From Legionella wadsworthii DSM 21896 = ATCC 33877 (lineage in GTDB: Bacteria > Pseudomonadota > Gammaproteobacteria > Legionellales > Legionellaceae): a stretch of 64,000 bases of DNA. Every line of letters starts with the position of its first letter. Positions within the stretch are counted from its first letter, which is position 1. Positions 17,347 through 30,002 of this stretch are shown here, piece by piece. A program made the translations under genes and the position numbers. The stretch covers positions 311,137-375,136 of the forward strand of contig NZ_KL370760.1 in NCBI RefSeq assembly GCF_000701265.1, read 5' to 3'. The notes under the pieces were generated by a model. The model made no database searches. It was not told the DNA's origin and saw only the letters and a list, made by a program, of their open reading frames with translations.

Positions 17347-18531
17347 TTAAGTTTTGACATTTCCCATATTTTTTTTCGTTTGCGTGTCCTGTTCATGGGG
17401 CTCAACCTTATTACCGGGAGTAGCATTTTGGAGACCATCGACAATGACTCGGTCTTCAGCCATGAGCCCTGTAGATACAGCCCGTATTCCATTCTCAATG
17501 CTACCCAAAGTCACTCTTTTAGTAACCACTACATTATTGCTATCTACAATCAACACATAGGAACCAATTTGGTCGTATAAGATTGCTGTATCAGGTACTG
17601 TTAATTGTTTTTGCGGTCTGGAGATTGCAACGCGTACTTCTACAAAAAGCCCGGGTACAAAGATAAGATCCTTATTTTGTAACACAGCGCGAAGCTCCAT
17701 AGTCCCTGTAGAGGCATTCAGACCCGTATTTACGAAATCGAGCGTGGCTTTATATTTTTTCGTAGGCTCGTTTTGTAAGCTCACTTCAACAGGAACTTGT
17801 TTAATATCTTGAGGCTTAAATCCATGAGCCCGAGCAGCTGCACGTAATTTAAGTAAATCAAGCTCATTGAGATTAAAGTAAACATAGATGGGATCAATTT
17901 GCTCGATAGTTGCCAAATTGGTTGCTTCGCCATGACCTACCAGATTTCCAAGATCAACCAAATGGCGCCCGATTCGGCCATCAAAAGGCGCTGAAATATG
18001 GGTGTAACTGTAGTTAATTGCGGCATTTACTTCTTCAGCTTCTGCTTTATCCACTCCTGCGGTGATCTCCAGGGTTTTGGCATACCATTTTTCTACTTCA
18101 TTTAAAGAAGTCGCATGTTGCTTATACATTCGCTGCTGGCGTGCATATTCTGATTTGTTATAGACAAGAGATGCTTTTTCCGCAGCGACTGTGGCTTTAG
18201 CAGCTCTTAATTTTTCATAATAAGGTTCAGGTTGAATTACAAAAAGTTCTTTTCCTTTTTTAACAAAAGTACCGTCAACAAATTCGATTGAATCCAGATA
18301 CCCTTCAACACGTGCAACCAAATTCACTGAATTAAAGGCTACGGTATTGCCTGTCTGTGTTACATATTCAGCCACTTCTGCCAATATAGGTTTTTGTACA
18401 ACAACCTGAGGTGTAGGAATGGCAGGCGTATTACTTTTGCCAAAGAAAAGTGAAATCAAATAGATGAGAAGTACAATAGCTAATGCTATCCCTAAAATTT
18501 TTAATGATTTTGAATTTCGATTAAAGTTCAT
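17347..18531 (-). CDS. RND efflux periplasmic adaptor (membrane fusion protein)
   Basis: This is the adaptor linking the pump to the outer-membrane channel. A single N-terminal membrane anchor (LGIALAIVLLIYLISLF) is followed by a lipoyl half (NLVARVEGYLDSIEFVDGTFVKKG), an alpha-helical hairpin, the second lipoyl half (YTHISAPFDGRIG) and beta-barrel domains. These define the HlyD/AcrA family. The start is uncertain. I chose the ATG giving MNFNRNSKSLKI because it sits directly before the anchor. Earlier starts at 18543 and GTG 18570 are open, and the last overlaps the upstream stop codon. The C-terminus is Lys/Gln-rich. Confidence 0.92.
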   Translation of the reverse strand: MNFNRNSKSLKILGIALAIVLLIYLISLFFGKSNTPAIPTPQVVVQKPILAEVAEYVTQTGNTVAFNSVNLVARVEGYLDSIEFVDGTFVKKGKELFVIQPEPYYEKLRAAKATVAAEKASLVYNKSEYARQQRMYKQHATSLNEVEKWYAKTLEITAGVDKAEAEEVNAAINYSYTHISAPFDGRIGRHLVDLGNLVGHGEATNLATIEQIDPIYVYFNLNELDLLKLRAAARAHGFKPQDIKQVPVEVSLQNEPTKKYKATLDFVNTGLNASTGTMELRAVLQNKDLIFVPGLFVEVRVAISRPQKQLTVPDTAILYDQIGSYVLIVDSNNVVVTKRVTLGSIENGIRAVSTGLMAEDRVIVDGLQNATPGNKVEPHEQDTQTKKNMGNVKT

Positions 18532-18563
18532 ACCCAACACCATTTTTAATTGATGATTTTCCT

Positions 18564-20120
18564 CTACCACTTAGGTAAGAAAAGCTCCTTTATTCTTTCT
18601 TTCCTGGTTCGGGGTGGCTCGTGATTTTTTTGTTTGAGCAAAGTGCCCCAATTGGTGCGCGCCCCCATTTCTGCTTTTATAAGTGGGGGGACAACATCAT
18701 TATTTCCTCTAATTTCCCAGCCACCGCCTAGGGCTCGATATAGAGATATTAAAGCGAGCGGAATATTGGCTTGCGCGTTTACCAAAGCAGTTTGAACGCT
18801 TAGTTGCTGTTGTTCAGCATTCAACACGGGGGTAAAATCAACCTCTCCATTAATGTAACGAACAATAGCCAATTTCAAGGTTTTAATCGCCGCATTATTG
18901 GCTATAGTTAATGCACGTTCTGTTTTTTTGGCTTCTATATAGGCAGAGATACCATTTTGTACTTCCTGCTGCGCTTTGAGAACTGTATTGATGTAATTCA
19001 ATAATGTCTGCTGGAATACTGCATCCTGTGCACGTACCGCGTTGGTGATTTGACCATAATTAAGAATCGGCCAAGTTAATGTTGGGCCTGCGGTCATTGA
19101 GTGATTGGACCAATTAAAAATATCTGATAGCGAGTTTTGGCCAATATTGTTTGCAGAAAAAACAAAAGTGCCATTTAAAGCCAAAGAAGGGAACAGGTTT
19201 GCTTTTGCTGCGCCAATCTTGGCGGATTGCGCAATGGCTTCTAAACGAGCCTGATGAATATCTGGCCTGCGCGCCATGGTTTCCACAGGAATTCCAACTG
19301 CTATCGTGGAAGGCGCCTTAGGAATCCCTTTATTTTTTCTAAGTTCACCATCCACGCCATTCGGCATGGTCCCTAATAAAAGAGCGATTGCATTTTTTTG
19401 CTGCTCTAAACTATTGACCAAAGGAGGAAGAGACGCTTCTGTTTGTGACAGTTCCGTCTGGGCTTGCTCTACATCCATGAGATTCGTTTGACCTGCTGTA
19501 TAACGAGCTCTTGCTATTTTTAAACCTTCTCTTTGCACCGCAATGTTGGATTTAGTTACTTTGATTTGTGTCTCGTAGGTGCGAATTTGTATGTAGGTGC
19601 TGGCAACGTCTGCAGTAAGCGTTACTAAAGCATTATCATAAGCAGCTAATGAAGACAAAAATGTTGCATCATTGGCTTGAATTGCCCGTCTATATTTACC
19701 CCAAAAATCTATTTCCCAATTGGCAGCGAAACCCAGGGATAAAACGTCAAAGGATTGGGGTAGAACCGACTGCAGCTCACTCCCACCTATTTCATAATGG
19801 GTAAAATTGCCAGTTACTGCCTGTTGTTGCGGATACAACATACCTACCGATTGAGCCAAGAGCGCTCGAGTTTGCAGCACTCTGACCCCGGCAATTTGGA
19901 GCGATAAATTATTATAATAACCTTCATAAACTAAGGAAGTCAGCACTGGATCATGAAAAACTTCCCACCATTTAGTCGTTTTAAATGGTGTTTCTTTGAC
20001 TGTGGCATCTTTTTTTGGCCAATGCGTAACAACTGGTTTTAGCGGCTCTTTATAATTAGGACCGACCATACAGGCGCTAAGAAACAGACAAGCCAGGAAG
20101 AGGGTAAAAAATTTTAACAT
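18564..20120 (-). CDS. RND efflux outer membrane factor (NodT/OprM family lipoprotein)
   Basis: First gene of the efflux operon. The chosen start gives MLKFFTLFLACLFLSAC, a lipoprotein signal with lipobox LSAC. The longer frame to 20156 would bury that signal, so it was set aside. Two repeated TolC-like halves are visible, with WWEVFHDPVL and FGAANWEIDFWGKYRRA-like motifs early and PDIHQARLEAIAQSAKIGAAKANLFPSLAL mid-protein. The trimer would form the outer-membrane and periplasmic tunnel for the pump encoded downstream. A repeat element lies upstream, between this gene and parC. Confidence 0.93.
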   Translation of the reverse strand: MLKFFTLFLACLFLSACMVGPNYKEPLKPVVTHWPKKDATVKETPFKTTKWWEVFHDPVLTSLVYEGYYNNLSLQIAGVRVLQTRALLAQSVGMLYPQQQAVTGNFTHYEIGGSELQSVLPQSFDVLSLGFAANWEIDFWGKYRRAIQANDATFLSSLAAYDNALVTLTADVASTYIQIRTYETQIKVTKSNIAVQREGLKIARARYTAGQTNLMDVEQAQTELSQTEASLPPLVNSLEQQKNAIALLLGTMPNGVDGELRKNKGIPKAPSTIAVGIPVETMARRPDIHQARLEAIAQSAKIGAAKANLFPSLALNGTFVFSANNIGQNSLSDIFNWSNHSMTAGPTLTWPILNYGQITNAVRAQDAVFQQTLLNYINTVLKAQQEVQNGISAYIEAKKTERALTIANNAAIKTLKLAIVRYINGEVDFTPVLNAEQQQLSVQTALVNAQANIPLALISLYRALGGGWEIRGNNDVVPPLIKAEMGARTNWGTLLKQKNHEPPRTRKERIKELFLPKW

Positions 20121-20280
20121 GAGTGCTAAGAATTCCCTATCTAAACATAGTTCCAATTCGTGGAAATGACATTCCGCTTCTTACTTCAAGCACTTTATCA
20201 CTAGTGAGAAGGATTTAATAGATCAGGAGTTTAAATCTGTGGGGAAGAGGTTTATCAACCAGCTTGTAGCTGATTTTTTT

Positions 20281-20566
20281 GGATCCCGCGGTCAAGCCGC
20301 GGGACGTAGGGTGGTGGAGTCGCAGGATGTGCAGAGCAGGTTGGCCGCAGGACATACAGAGGTGCTTAGTCGCAGGATGTGCAGAGCAGGTTGGCCGCAG
20401 GACGTGCAGAGATGGTAAGTCACAGGACGTGCAGAGCAGGTTGGCTGTAGGGCGTGCAGAGGTGCTTAGTCACAGGACGTAGAGAGCAGATTGGCCGCAG
20501 GACGTGCAGAGGTGGTTGGTAGAAGGATTAATTTTTCCTACTTCCCGCGGCTTGACCGCGGGATCC
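20281..20566. mobile_element. MITE-like element with terminal inverted repeats and internal tandem repeats
   Basis: The ends (20281-20304 and 20543-20566) are exact 24-base reverse complements. Each end is itself a hairpin, TCCCGCGG-N5-CCGCGGGA. Between them sit four copies of a 50-base unit containing CGCAGGATGTGCAGAGCAGG or close variants, starting at 20321, 20371, 20421 and 20471. The interior is much richer in G than the surrounding DNA. No transposase is present, and I saw no clear target duplication. A near-identical terminal hairpin recurs at 63904-63927, so it is a dispersed family. The minus/plus open frames here are products of the repeat and not genes. Confidence 0.85.
20311..20520. 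repeat. 50-bp tandem repeat, about four copies
   Basis: Units begin at 20321, 20371, 20421 and 20471 with an exact period of 50. Each reads roughly C(G/A)CAGGA(T/C)GTGCAGAGCAG, then TTGGC(C/T)G(C/T)AGG and a variable GTGC segment. Copies differ by a few substitutions only. The array fills the inside of the inverted-repeat element. Confidence 0.9.
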
Positions 20567-20651
20567 AGAAATTCGCTTGAACTTAATTTTAAAGCCCAAA
20601 ATCAATCCAGAAGTTGTGAGAGAGTTATTTCTAGAAATTGGAAAATTCAAG

Positions 20652-22904
20652 CTATTCTGAGGAATTGACTTGCAATTGAGTCACATTTTGAAGCCCGCGC
20701 GGCAATCGGTTACCTCGGCGTCCACGTTCTCCTTTATAATGATCCAGGTCCCCGCCCTTCAAGGTAAAATGTCGCTTTCCTGCATGAACTGTCAGGGAGT
20801 CATCTGCGGTAAGTACTTGCAGATCAACGACATATTCTTCACGTGAAGCAGCCTTAGCCGAGGGAATACTAATTAATTTATTTCCTTTACCCCGTGATAA
20901 TTCAGGGACCTCTTTGGCAGAAAAAATGAGTAATCGACCTACGCTGGTAACACAAGCAACAAACAACTCTTCATGTTTGGGGAGCACACGTGGTGGTAAA
21001 ATATGGCTGGAATCCGGTAATTTAATACAAGCCTTTCCATTGCGATTTTTTACATATAGATCACCGATTTTTGCGATAAAGCCATATCCAGCATCTGAGC
21101 CCAATAACACCAGTTGTTCCGCTTCTCCGCCAACAACAGCCTCAAACAATGCACCTTCAGCAGGATTGAGCTTACCCGTCAAAGGCTCACCTTGTCCGCG
21201 AGCTGAGGGCAATACATGGCCTGGCAAGGAATATACTTTACCTTCGCTATCGAAAAAGAGGATTTGCTGGTTTGAACGGGCCATTGCCTGTGCTTTGAAT
21301 TCATCACCCGCCTTATAACTCAGATCACTGCCAACGACATCATAACCTTTTGCTGCCCTCACCCAACCCTTTTTAGAAAGGACTACAGTAATGGGTTCAT
21401 TGGGTAAAATATCTTCTTCTTTTAATGCTTGAGACTCTTGGCGGACAATAATAGGAGAACGGCGAGAATCACCAAATTCATCTCTATCTTTCATTATTTC
21501 TTCTTTAACTAAAGCTTTTAGGCGCACCTCCGAACTTAAAATATTTTGCAAATGATCTCGTTCAGCGCATAATTCATCCATTTCGCCCCGTATTTTAATT
21601 TCTTCCAATTTTGCCAGATGACGCAGCTTCATTTCTAATATTGCTTCTGCTTGACGATCACTGAGGTTGAAACGAGCGATTAAACCTTGTTTGGGATTTT
21701 CATGTTCACGAATAATGGCAATGACTTCATCGATGTTTAAATAGGCAATGAGCAGCCCCTCTAATACATGAATCCGTTCCAGAACTTTTGCTAAACGAAA
21801 CTCCAATCTTCTTTTTACAATACTAATCCGATAAGTTAACCATTCCCTTAAAATAGCTAACAAATTTTTTACCTTGGGTCTGCCATCTAACCCGATCATA
21901 TTGAAGTTCACCCGATAACTACGTTCTAAATCCGTGGTAGCAAATAGATGAGACATTAACCCTTCTACATCAACTCGGTTGGAGCGGGGAATAATAACCA
22001 GGCGCGTGGGGTGTTCATGATCGGATTCATCGCGCAAATCTTCAACCATAGGAAGTTTTTTCTGTTGCATTTGCAATGCGATTTGTTCTATGACTTTGGC
22101 ACCAGAGACTTGATAAGGTAATGCGGTAATGACGATATTTTGCTTTTCAATTCGATAAACAGCCCGCATCTTAATAGACCCATTGCCTGTTTCATACATG
22201 TTGGCCATTGCTGTTGGCGGAGTAATTATTTCTGCTTCGGTAGGAAAATCAGGACCCTTTATATGTTGTGTTATCTCTGTAATATCAGCGTGTGGGTTAT
22301 CCAATAAATGAATGCAAGCATTCGCCACCTCGGTTAAATTATGGGGCAAGATATCTGAAGCCATGCCTACAGCGATCCCTGTTGCACCATTTAATAATAT
22401 ATTAGGTAAGCGAGCCGGTAATAATGAAGGTTCTTGTAACGTTCCATCAAAGTTATCTACCCAGTCTACTGTACCTTGCAGCAACTCGGATAATAACACT
22501 TCTGCATAAGCAGACAATCGAGCCTCCGTATAGCGCATGGCAGCAAAGGATTTAGGATCATCTGGAGAGCCCCAGTTTCCTTGACCATCTACGAAAGGAT
22601 AGCGGTAAGAAAAGGGTTGGGCCATTAAAACCATCGCCTCATAACAGGCGCTGTCACCATGGGGATGGAATTTACCAAGTACGTCCCCTACAGTGCGAGC
22701 TGATTTTTTATACTTGGCAGTTGCCTTTAAACCAAGTTCTGACATCGCATAAATAATACGCCGCTGCACGGGTTTTAATCCGTCGGCTATATGAGGTAAG
22801 GCTCTATCCAGGATAACGTACATGGAATAATCCAGATAAGCCTTTTCAGTAAACTCTGTTAACGCCTTTCGTTCTGTTACTTCATTCATTGGATTTCTGT
22901 TCAT
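20652..22904 (-). CDS. parC: DNA topoisomerase IV subunit A
   Basis: A 750-aa type IIA topoisomerase subunit for decatenation of daughter chromosomes. The catalytic tyrosine is Tyr125 in [11 protein letters not shown]. The quinolone-determining region [15 protein letters not shown] has Ser85 and Glu89, corresponding to the wild-type Ser80 and Glu84 of E. coli ParC. The [21 protein letters not shown] block and the shortened C-terminal beta-propeller ([27 protein letters not shown]) also favour ParC over GyrA. It is transcribed alone on the minus strand; parE is not in the window. The upstream intergenic region has two DnaA boxes. Confidence 0.96.
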   Translation of the reverse strand: MNRNPMNEVTERKALTEFTEKAYLDYSMYVILDRALPHIADGLKPVQRRIIYAMSELGLKATAKYKKSARTVGDVLGKFHPHGDSACYEAMVLMAQPFSYRYPFVDGQGNWGSPDDPKSFAAMRYTEARLSAYAEVLLSELLQGTVDWVDNFDGTLQEPSLLPARLPNILLNGATGIAVGMASDILPHNLTEVANACIHLLDNPHADITEITQHIKGPDFPTEAEIITPPTAMANMYETGNGSIKMRAVYRIEKQNIVITALPYQVSGAKVIEQIALQMQQKKLPMVEDLRDESDHEHPTRLVIIPRSNRVDVEGLMSHLFATTDLERSYRVNFNMIGLDGRPKVKNLLAILREWLTYRISIVKRRLEFRLAKVLERIHVLEGLLIAYLNIDEVIAIIREHENPKQGLIARFNLSDRQAEAILEMKLRHLAKLEEIKIRGEMDELCAERDHLQNILSSEVRLKALVKEEIMKDRDEFGDSRRSPIIVRQESQALKEEDILPNEPITVVLSKKGWVRAAKGYDVVGSDLSYKAGDEFKAQAMARSNQQILFFDSEGKVYSLPGHVLPSARGQGEPLTGKLNPAEGALFEAVVGGEAEQLVLLGSDAGYGFIAKIGDLYVKNRNGKACIKLPDSSHILPPRVLPKHEELFVACVTSVGRLLIFSAKEVPELSRGKGNKLISIPSAKAASREEYVVDLQVLTADDSLTVHAGKRHFTLKGGDLDHYKGERGRRGNRLPRGLQNVTQLQVNSSE

Positions 22905-23002
22905 GAAAATTTATTAAATAGTATTTAACCATCGTAAAGCTCTATTGCAAAGATATTTTAGCAGAGACCCCGGGGTGATAGATACATGATGTATCAACTC
23001 AT

Positions 23003-23011
23003 TGTGAATAA
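23003..23011 (-). promoter_or_regulatory. DnaA box (TTATTCACA)
   Basis: TGTGAATAA on the plus strand is the complement of TTATTCACA, an exact match to the TTATNCACA consensus. Confidence 0.5.
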
Positions 23012-23108
23012 CTTTAAATCTTTTTTAAATGAATCATTAAAAATTCATTTAACTATTTGAAAATAAATAAATAATTAAAATATATATTTTTTAAAATATT
23101 TTCTTGCC

Positions 23109-23117
23109 TGTGGATAA
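23109..23117 (-). promoter_or_regulatory. DnaA box (TTATCCACA)
   Basis: TGTGGATAA on the plus strand is the complement of the strongest DnaA box, TTATCCACA. It lies 106 bases from the other box, in the same orientation, about ten helical turns away. Confidence 0.55.
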
Positions 23118-23240
23118 CTTTGTGTATTAATAGCGAATAATATTTTAAGTTTTTGTTATAATTTAACATTTACAGCCAAATCCTATTTTTTTAGGGAATG
23201 TTATATACTTGAATAAAGGAATACCTTTAAGTGGGATACT

Positions 23241-25406
23241 ATGGATTTTATAAAAAAGCAAAAACAAGCAGCCTTAGTCGCTCATTCAGACTCTGGATTT
23301 AGCAAAATTTTGCTTTATTCAATCTTTATTCCTGCGCTTTTACTTGTATTCATTATAAGTATATTTTCTTATTTTCAAGTCAATAAACTCGTCAAAACCA
23401 ATTATTGGGTCACCCATACCTATCAAGTGATACAAAACACCGATCAAATACTCTTTTCAATAGTCAATATTAATTCATATCAGAGAGGTTATTTTATATC
23501 CGGGGATAACCAATTCCTCAATAAAATTGACAAAGCGAAATTAAATTTTAAAGAGCGTTTTGACAGCTTACTTAAATTGACTAAGGACAATTTATCCCAA
23601 ACAGAACGAGTAAATCGTTTCATCGATTTAATCAATCAAAGACTGAACCAAATCACCTTCAATATTCCTTTAAGACAGAATAATAAACTACAAACACCAG
23701 AAGGAATCGATTCCTTTCGCCAGGAAGTAGATCTTTCCAATCAAATTCGAGATTTAGGGCAAGAAATTAAATCCGTAGAACTGGCTTTACTCCAAGGAAG
23801 AAATGACAAAGCGCTTAGTGATGCGAAATTAGCAAATATTATAATCATATTAGGAAGCCTCATAAGTATTTGCGGTCTATTCCTAACCTTTATATTGGCA
23901 AATAAGGAGCTTTCTAGAAGTTTACAATCAGAACAGCAAAGAAAAATTATTGAAATTCAATTGAGAAGTATTCTCGAAAGTGCAACAGACATGATCGCTG
24001 CGGTAGATACCAATTACCGCTATATTATATTCAATGAGGCATACCTGGAGGAATTTAAACGCTTGTTTGGCATCTCATTGATGATTGGCATGAGTGTCGA
24101 TAATATTTTTTCGGACCAAGATTCAAGAAATAAATTATTAGATATTTGGAAGGAATCATTAAAAGGTAGAGAATTTGTTAAAAATATAGAAATAGAAGTT
24201 GATGAAAAACAAAATGTATATGAAATTACTTCCAGCCTCATTACCAATGAGATCAATGAAATTAAAGGCGCTGTACATATTATTCGGAATATTACAAAAC
24301 AAATTGAGGAGCAGGCGGAGCTTAAAGAATCCTACAATCAATTAAGTCTTGGCATGCAAGCACTCAAAGATAAAAATGATCAAATCACCCTTCTGGTTGA
24401 AATGAGCGATATTTTACTGGCCTGTGGTTCTCTTGATGAGCTAGGTAATGTCATGGCTAAATATTGCGAAAGAATGCTGCATTTTGCCAGAGGGTATTTA
24501 TATGTCATGCATCCTTCAAAAAATTATTTAGAAATTGCTACAAGCTGGGGTTCCCCGAATGAACAAAAAACTACTTTTTCCCCTCATGAATGCTGGGCAA
24601 TACGTTTGGGCAGGACACATTATGTAAGGCCGGCACATAATCAACTCATCTGTAATCACGTCATTCAGGAGCAAATTGATAATAGTACTTATATCTGTGT
24701 ACCGTTAATGGCACAAAATGATATCTATGGTTTATTGTATCTGGAATTAATCAATGAAATACCGGAGGGCTTTTCCGAAAATCAGCGATTGTTGATTACT
24801 GCTTTTGCTGAATTAACGGCGCTTGCTTTTGCAAACGTACGTTTAAGGGAAAACTTACGTCATCAATCCATTCGCGATCCTTTAACCGGTTTATATAACC
24901 GACGTTATCTTGAGGATTTTCTTTTAAAACAAATTCATCAATCCGAACGAACCAATGTTCCACTTGCTGTAGTGATGATGGATTTAGATCATTTCAAAAA
25001 AATTAATGATACTTATGGACATGATGCAGGCGACGCTGTGTTAAAAGAATTGGGGAAAATACTCCAAGAAGATATTCGTGTCGGGGATATCGCAGCGCGA
25101 TATGGCGGCGAAGAATTTATCGTTGTTTTTTATGGTGTTAATGACGAGTCTATTAAATCTCGTGCAGAAAGAATCCGCCATGCCGTTTCGCGCATACAAC
25201 TCAAATATGGAGCGCAACATGTGGGTCCAATTACCATATCTATGGGAATATCCGAATTCCCTACACATGGTCATACACCGATGGAACTTATCGAGTCAGC
25301 AGACAAAGCGTTGTATTATGCAAAAGCAAATGGACGCAATATGGTTGTTTTATATGCTGAAATTAAAAACAAACGAGATTATTTAAAGAAAGTTGATAAC
25401 CCATAA
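23241..25406 (+). CDS. Membrane sensor diguanylate cyclase (CHASE3-PAS-GAF-GGDEF)
   Basis: A 721-aa c-di-GMP synthase. A membrane segment at about 24-46 is followed by a periplasmic CHASE3 domain (INSYQRGYFISGDNQFL) and a second membrane segment at about 196-220. A PAS-like domain (about 240-350), a GAF-like domain (about 385-540) and the GGDEF domain from about 548 follow. The GGDEF domain is complete: DPLTGLYNRR, DLDHFKKINDTYGHDAGD, and GGEEF at 622-626. The inhibitory I-site RVGD (613-616) sits five residues before it, so product feedback is expected. No EAL domain is present. The gene stands alone and divergent from parC. Confidence 0.93.
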   Translation: MDFIKKQKQAALVAHSDSGFSKILLYSIFIPALLLVFIISIFSYFQVNKLVKTNYWVTHTYQVIQNTDQILFSIVNINSYQRGYFISGDNQFLNKIDKAKLNFKERFDSLLKLTKDNLSQTERVNRFIDLINQRLNQITFNIPLRQNNKLQTPEGIDSFRQEVDLSNQIRDLGQEIKSVELALLQGRNDKALSDAKLANIIIILGSLISICGLFLTFILANKELSRSLQSEQQRKIIEIQLRSILESATDMIAAVDTNYRYIIFNEAYLEEFKRLFGISLMIGMSVDNIFSDQDSRNKLLDIWKESLKGREFVKNIEIEVDEKQNVYEITSSLITNEINEIKGAVHIIRNITKQIEEQAELKESYNQLSLGMQALKDKNDQITLLVEMSDILLACGSLDELGNVMAKYCERMLHFARGYLYVMHPSKNYLEIATSWGSPNEQKTTFSPHECWAIRLGRTHYVRPAHNQLICNHVIQEQIDNSTYICVPLMAQNDIYGLLYLELINEIPEGFSENQRLLITAFAELTALAFANVRLRENLRHQSIRDPLTGLYNRRYLEDFLLKQIHQSERTNVPLAVVMMDLDHFKKINDTYGHDAGDAVLKELGKILQEDIRVGDIAARYGGEEFIVVFYGVNDESIKSRAERIRHAVSRIQLKYGAQHVGPITISMGISEFPTHGHTPMELIESADKALYYAKANGRNMVVLYAEIKNKRDYLKKVDNP

Positions 25407-25718
25407 TTACAGGAACAAATTTATTTATTGGTGATTCCTTTTAATTATCCTTTACTTTCTTGACTATAATTTAAAATGAATAAGTTGTAGGGGTAAAAAA
25501 TGCCTAGTATAAAAAATCAAATTAAAGGCTATATTCAGGAGAAGAGGTGGACTTACCAGAAAACCCCCACTTATGATTTTTAAAAAGATAAAGGGAATTT
25601 TTTGTGGGAGATATTTAGATAGGTTCCCGCTGTGCGAGAACCCGAATGTGGCGCGATTCATTTCCTATTCACCTCAGTATTTAAGTAAAGAGGTGATAAA
25701 TTTTGGAGTGGAAAGAGC
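25407..25718. other. Intergenic region between cyclase gene and atpC
   Basis: This 312-base stretch separates two convergent units. It has a perfect TATAAT at 25465-25470 without a good -35, a possible 27-codon reading frame, and a 9-bp hairpin at 25622-25642 that pairs best (with one G-U) when read on the minus strand. That hairpin could help end the ATP synthase transcript, but it lacks a T run. Confidence 0.4.
25500..25583 (+). CDS. Possible small protein of 27 aa
   Basis: An ATG follows TAGGGG with a 5-base spacer and opens a 27-codon frame ending YDF. It has a TATAAT about 30 bases upstream. The peptide is basic and polar with no signal peptide and no recognisable family. It may be a real small protein, a decayed gene start or chance; the site before the ATG is the only support. 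Confidence 0.2.
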   Translation: MPSIKNQIKGYIQEKRWTYQKTPTYDF

Positions 25719-26141
25719 TTATTTAATGTTCTTTCTCACCTTTTGGATGGCACGAATTTGCGCTACAGCGCGCGCTAATTCTGCGGCGGCAACAGAGTAA
25801 TCCATTTCACCACCTTTACCGGCCATTGCGGCTTCAGCTTGCGCCTTTGCAGCGAGTGCAGCTGCTTCGTCAAGATGTTCCGCACGTTCAGCCACATCAG
25901 CAAGAATAGATACGTTGTTTGGTTGAACTTCTAGCATTCCACCTTGTACGTAATAAATTTCCTGTTGACCACCAGGTAAAGTAATCCGAACTTCACCAGG
26001 TTTTAAAACGGTGAGCAAAGGGGCATGACCGGCTGTTACACCAATCTCGCCTAACTCCCCACTTGCAACAACCATTTCTACTGAACCAGAAAATATTTCA
26101 GTTTCAGCACTGACAATGTCTAAGTGCGTTGTTCTAGTCAT
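25719..26141 (-). CDS. atpC: ATP synthase epsilon subunit
   Basis: A 140-aa central-stalk subunit of F1 that couples rotor and catalytic head and can inhibit ATP hydrolysis. The N-terminal beta-sandwich (DIVSAETEIFSGSVEMVVASGELGEIGVTAGHAPLL) and the C-terminal helical hairpin (AAALAAKAQAEAAM) are both present. Last gene of the atp operon, 11 bases after atpD. Confidence 0.97.
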   Translation of the reverse strand: MTRTTHLDIVSAETEIFSGSVEMVVASGELGEIGVTAGHAPLLTVLKPGEVRITLPGGQQEIYYVQGGMLEVQPNNVSILADVAERAEHLDEAAALAAKAQAEAAMAGKGGEMDYSVAAAELARAVAQIRAIQKVRKNIK

Positions 26142-26152
26142 ATTGGTTTACC

Positions 26153-28407
<2,255 letters not shown>

Positions 28408-28431
28408 AATATCACTTCGCCTTAAATTGAC

Positions 28432-29985
28432 TTACCAACTTGCTGTACGTTTAAAGTCTTCTACAGCTTTTTTCAATTTCGCTTCAATTTCATTGTTGTA
28501 ATCACCCGATTCGTTGATCTGTTGCAATAGATCAGGATGAGTACTACGCATATAATCATGTAATGAAGCTTCAAATGCAGCCACTTCGTTTACAGGCACA
28601 TCATCTAAATAACCTTTTTCTACCACAAACAACGCGATACCCATTTCTGCGACAGATAATGGAGAATATTGTTTTTGCTTCATCAGCTCAGTAATACGTT
28701 GGCCACGTTCTAATTGTTTACGCGTTGCATCATCAAGATCGGAAGCAAATTGAGAGAATGCTTCCAATTCACGGAACTGAGCCAGCGCCAAACGGGTACC
28801 ACCACCTAATTTTTTCATAATTTTAGTTTGAGCAGCACCACCAACCCGGGATACAGAAAGACCGGAATTGATTGCAGGGCGTACACCTGAGTTGAATAAA
28901 TCAACATCGAGGAATATCTGACCGTCAGTAATCGAAATGACGTTCGTGGGAACGAATGCAGACACGTCGCCTGCTTGCGTCTCAATAATCGGCAATGCAG
29001 TCAAGGATCCTGTTTTCCCTTTTACTTCACCGCGGGTCAGTTTTTCTACTTCATCAGCATTAATACGAGCTGCTCTTTCTAATAAGCGAGAATGTAAATA
29101 GAAAATGTCTCCAGGATAAGCTTCACGACCCGGTGGTCTTCTGAGCAACAACGAAATTTGTCGATATGCCCATGCTTGCTTGGTTAAATCGTCATAAACA
29201 ATCAACGCATCTTCACCGCGCTCCATGAAGTATTCACCCATAGTGCAGCCTGCATAAGGAGCAATGAACTGCAAGGCAGCAGAATCAGAAGCACCGGCAA
29301 CGACAACAATGGTGTGTTCCATTGCGCCATGCTCTTCCAGCTTACGTACAATTGCTGCCACAGAAGAGGCTTTTTGTCCTACTGCTACGTATACGCACTT
29401 AACGCCAGTCCCTTTTTGGTTAATTATGGCATCAATGGCGATTGCTGATTTTCCAGTTTGGCGGTCACCAATAATAAGCTCACGTTGGCCGCGTCCAACA
29501 GGTATCATAGCGTCAATCGCTTTTAATCCGGTTTGTACGGGTTGATCTACTGATTTACGTGCAATAACACCCGGTGCCACTTTTTCAATCGGCGCCATGC
29601 CTGCTGCATCGATAGGTCCTTTACCATCAATTGGATTTCCTAATGCATCCACGACCCGTCCAAGCAAACCTTTTCCAACTGGAACTTCAAGGATACGGCC
29701 AGTACATTTACCTTTTTGACCTTCAGCTAAAGTAGAATAATCACCGAGAACAACCGCACCTACAGAATCTCTTTCAAGGTTAAGAGCCAGACCATAGACG
29801 CCGCCAGGGAATTCAATCATCTCACCAGCCATAGCATCTTCAAGGCCATGCAAGCTCACAACACCGTCTTTCAAACTGACAATTGTACCTTCATTTCGTG
29901 CTTCAGATGCTACACTAAAGTGTTCAATTTTCTTTCTGATTAATTCACTGATTTCAGAAGGATTTAACGCTACTTGTTCTGACAT
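28432..29985 (-). CDS. atpA: ATP synthase alpha subunit
   Basis: A 517-aa regulatory nucleotide-binding subunit of F1. The P-loop GDRQTGKS lies near residue 170. The alpha-specific [10 protein letters not shown] segment carries the arginine finger (Arg in VSRVGG) that completes the beta catalytic site. The N-terminal [14 protein letters not shown] helix that binds the delta subunit is intact. Typical length; no anomalies. Confidence 0.98.
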   Translation of the reverse strand: MSEQVALNPSEISELIRKKIEHFSVASEARNEGTIVSLKDGVVSLHGLEDAMAGEMIEFPGGVYGLALNLERDSVGAVVLGDYSTLAEGQKGKCTGRILEVPVGKGLLGRVVDALGNPIDGKGPIDAAGMAPIEKVAPGVIARKSVDQPVQTGLKAIDAMIPVGRGQRELIIGDRQTGKSAIAIDAIINQKGTGVKCVYVAVGQKASSVAAIVRKLEEHGAMEHTIVVVAGASDSAALQFIAPYAGCTMGEYFMERGEDALIVYDDLTKQAWAYRQISLLLRRPPGREAYPGDIFYLHSRLLERAARINADEVEKLTRGEVKGKTGSLTALPIIETQAGDVSAFVPTNVISITDGQIFLDVDLFNSGVRPAINSGLSVSRVGGAAQTKIMKKLGGGTRLALAQFRELEAFSQFASDLDDATRKQLERGQRITELMKQKQYSPLSVAEMGIALFVVEKGYLDDVPVNEVAAFEASLHDYMRSTHPDLLQQINESGDYNNEIEAKLKKAVEDFKRTASW

Positions 29986-30002
29986 GGAAACTATCCTCTA
30001 AA

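Larger units (their letters stand above)
22905..23240. other. AT-rich parC/diguanylate cyclase intergenic region
   Basis: This 336-base divergent intergenic region is extremely AT-rich between 23020 and 23200. It holds two perfect DnaA boxes and presumably promoters for both genes, though I could not define convincing -35/-10 pairs. No open frame of note is present. Confidence 0.6.

Noticed and set aside
20279..20482. A 67-codon open frame rich in Arg, Cys and Gly
   Set aside because: It lies wholly within the inverted-repeat/tandem-repeat element; its composition follows the repeat and it has no ribosome site.
20311..20520. CRISPR-like appearance of the regular 50-base repeats
   Set aside because: The units are contiguous and similar along their whole length, with no unique spacers, no leader and no cas genes.
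25573..25800. Open frame of 75 codons on the plus strand
   Set aside because: It runs antisense into atpC and has no ribosome site or recognisable sequence.
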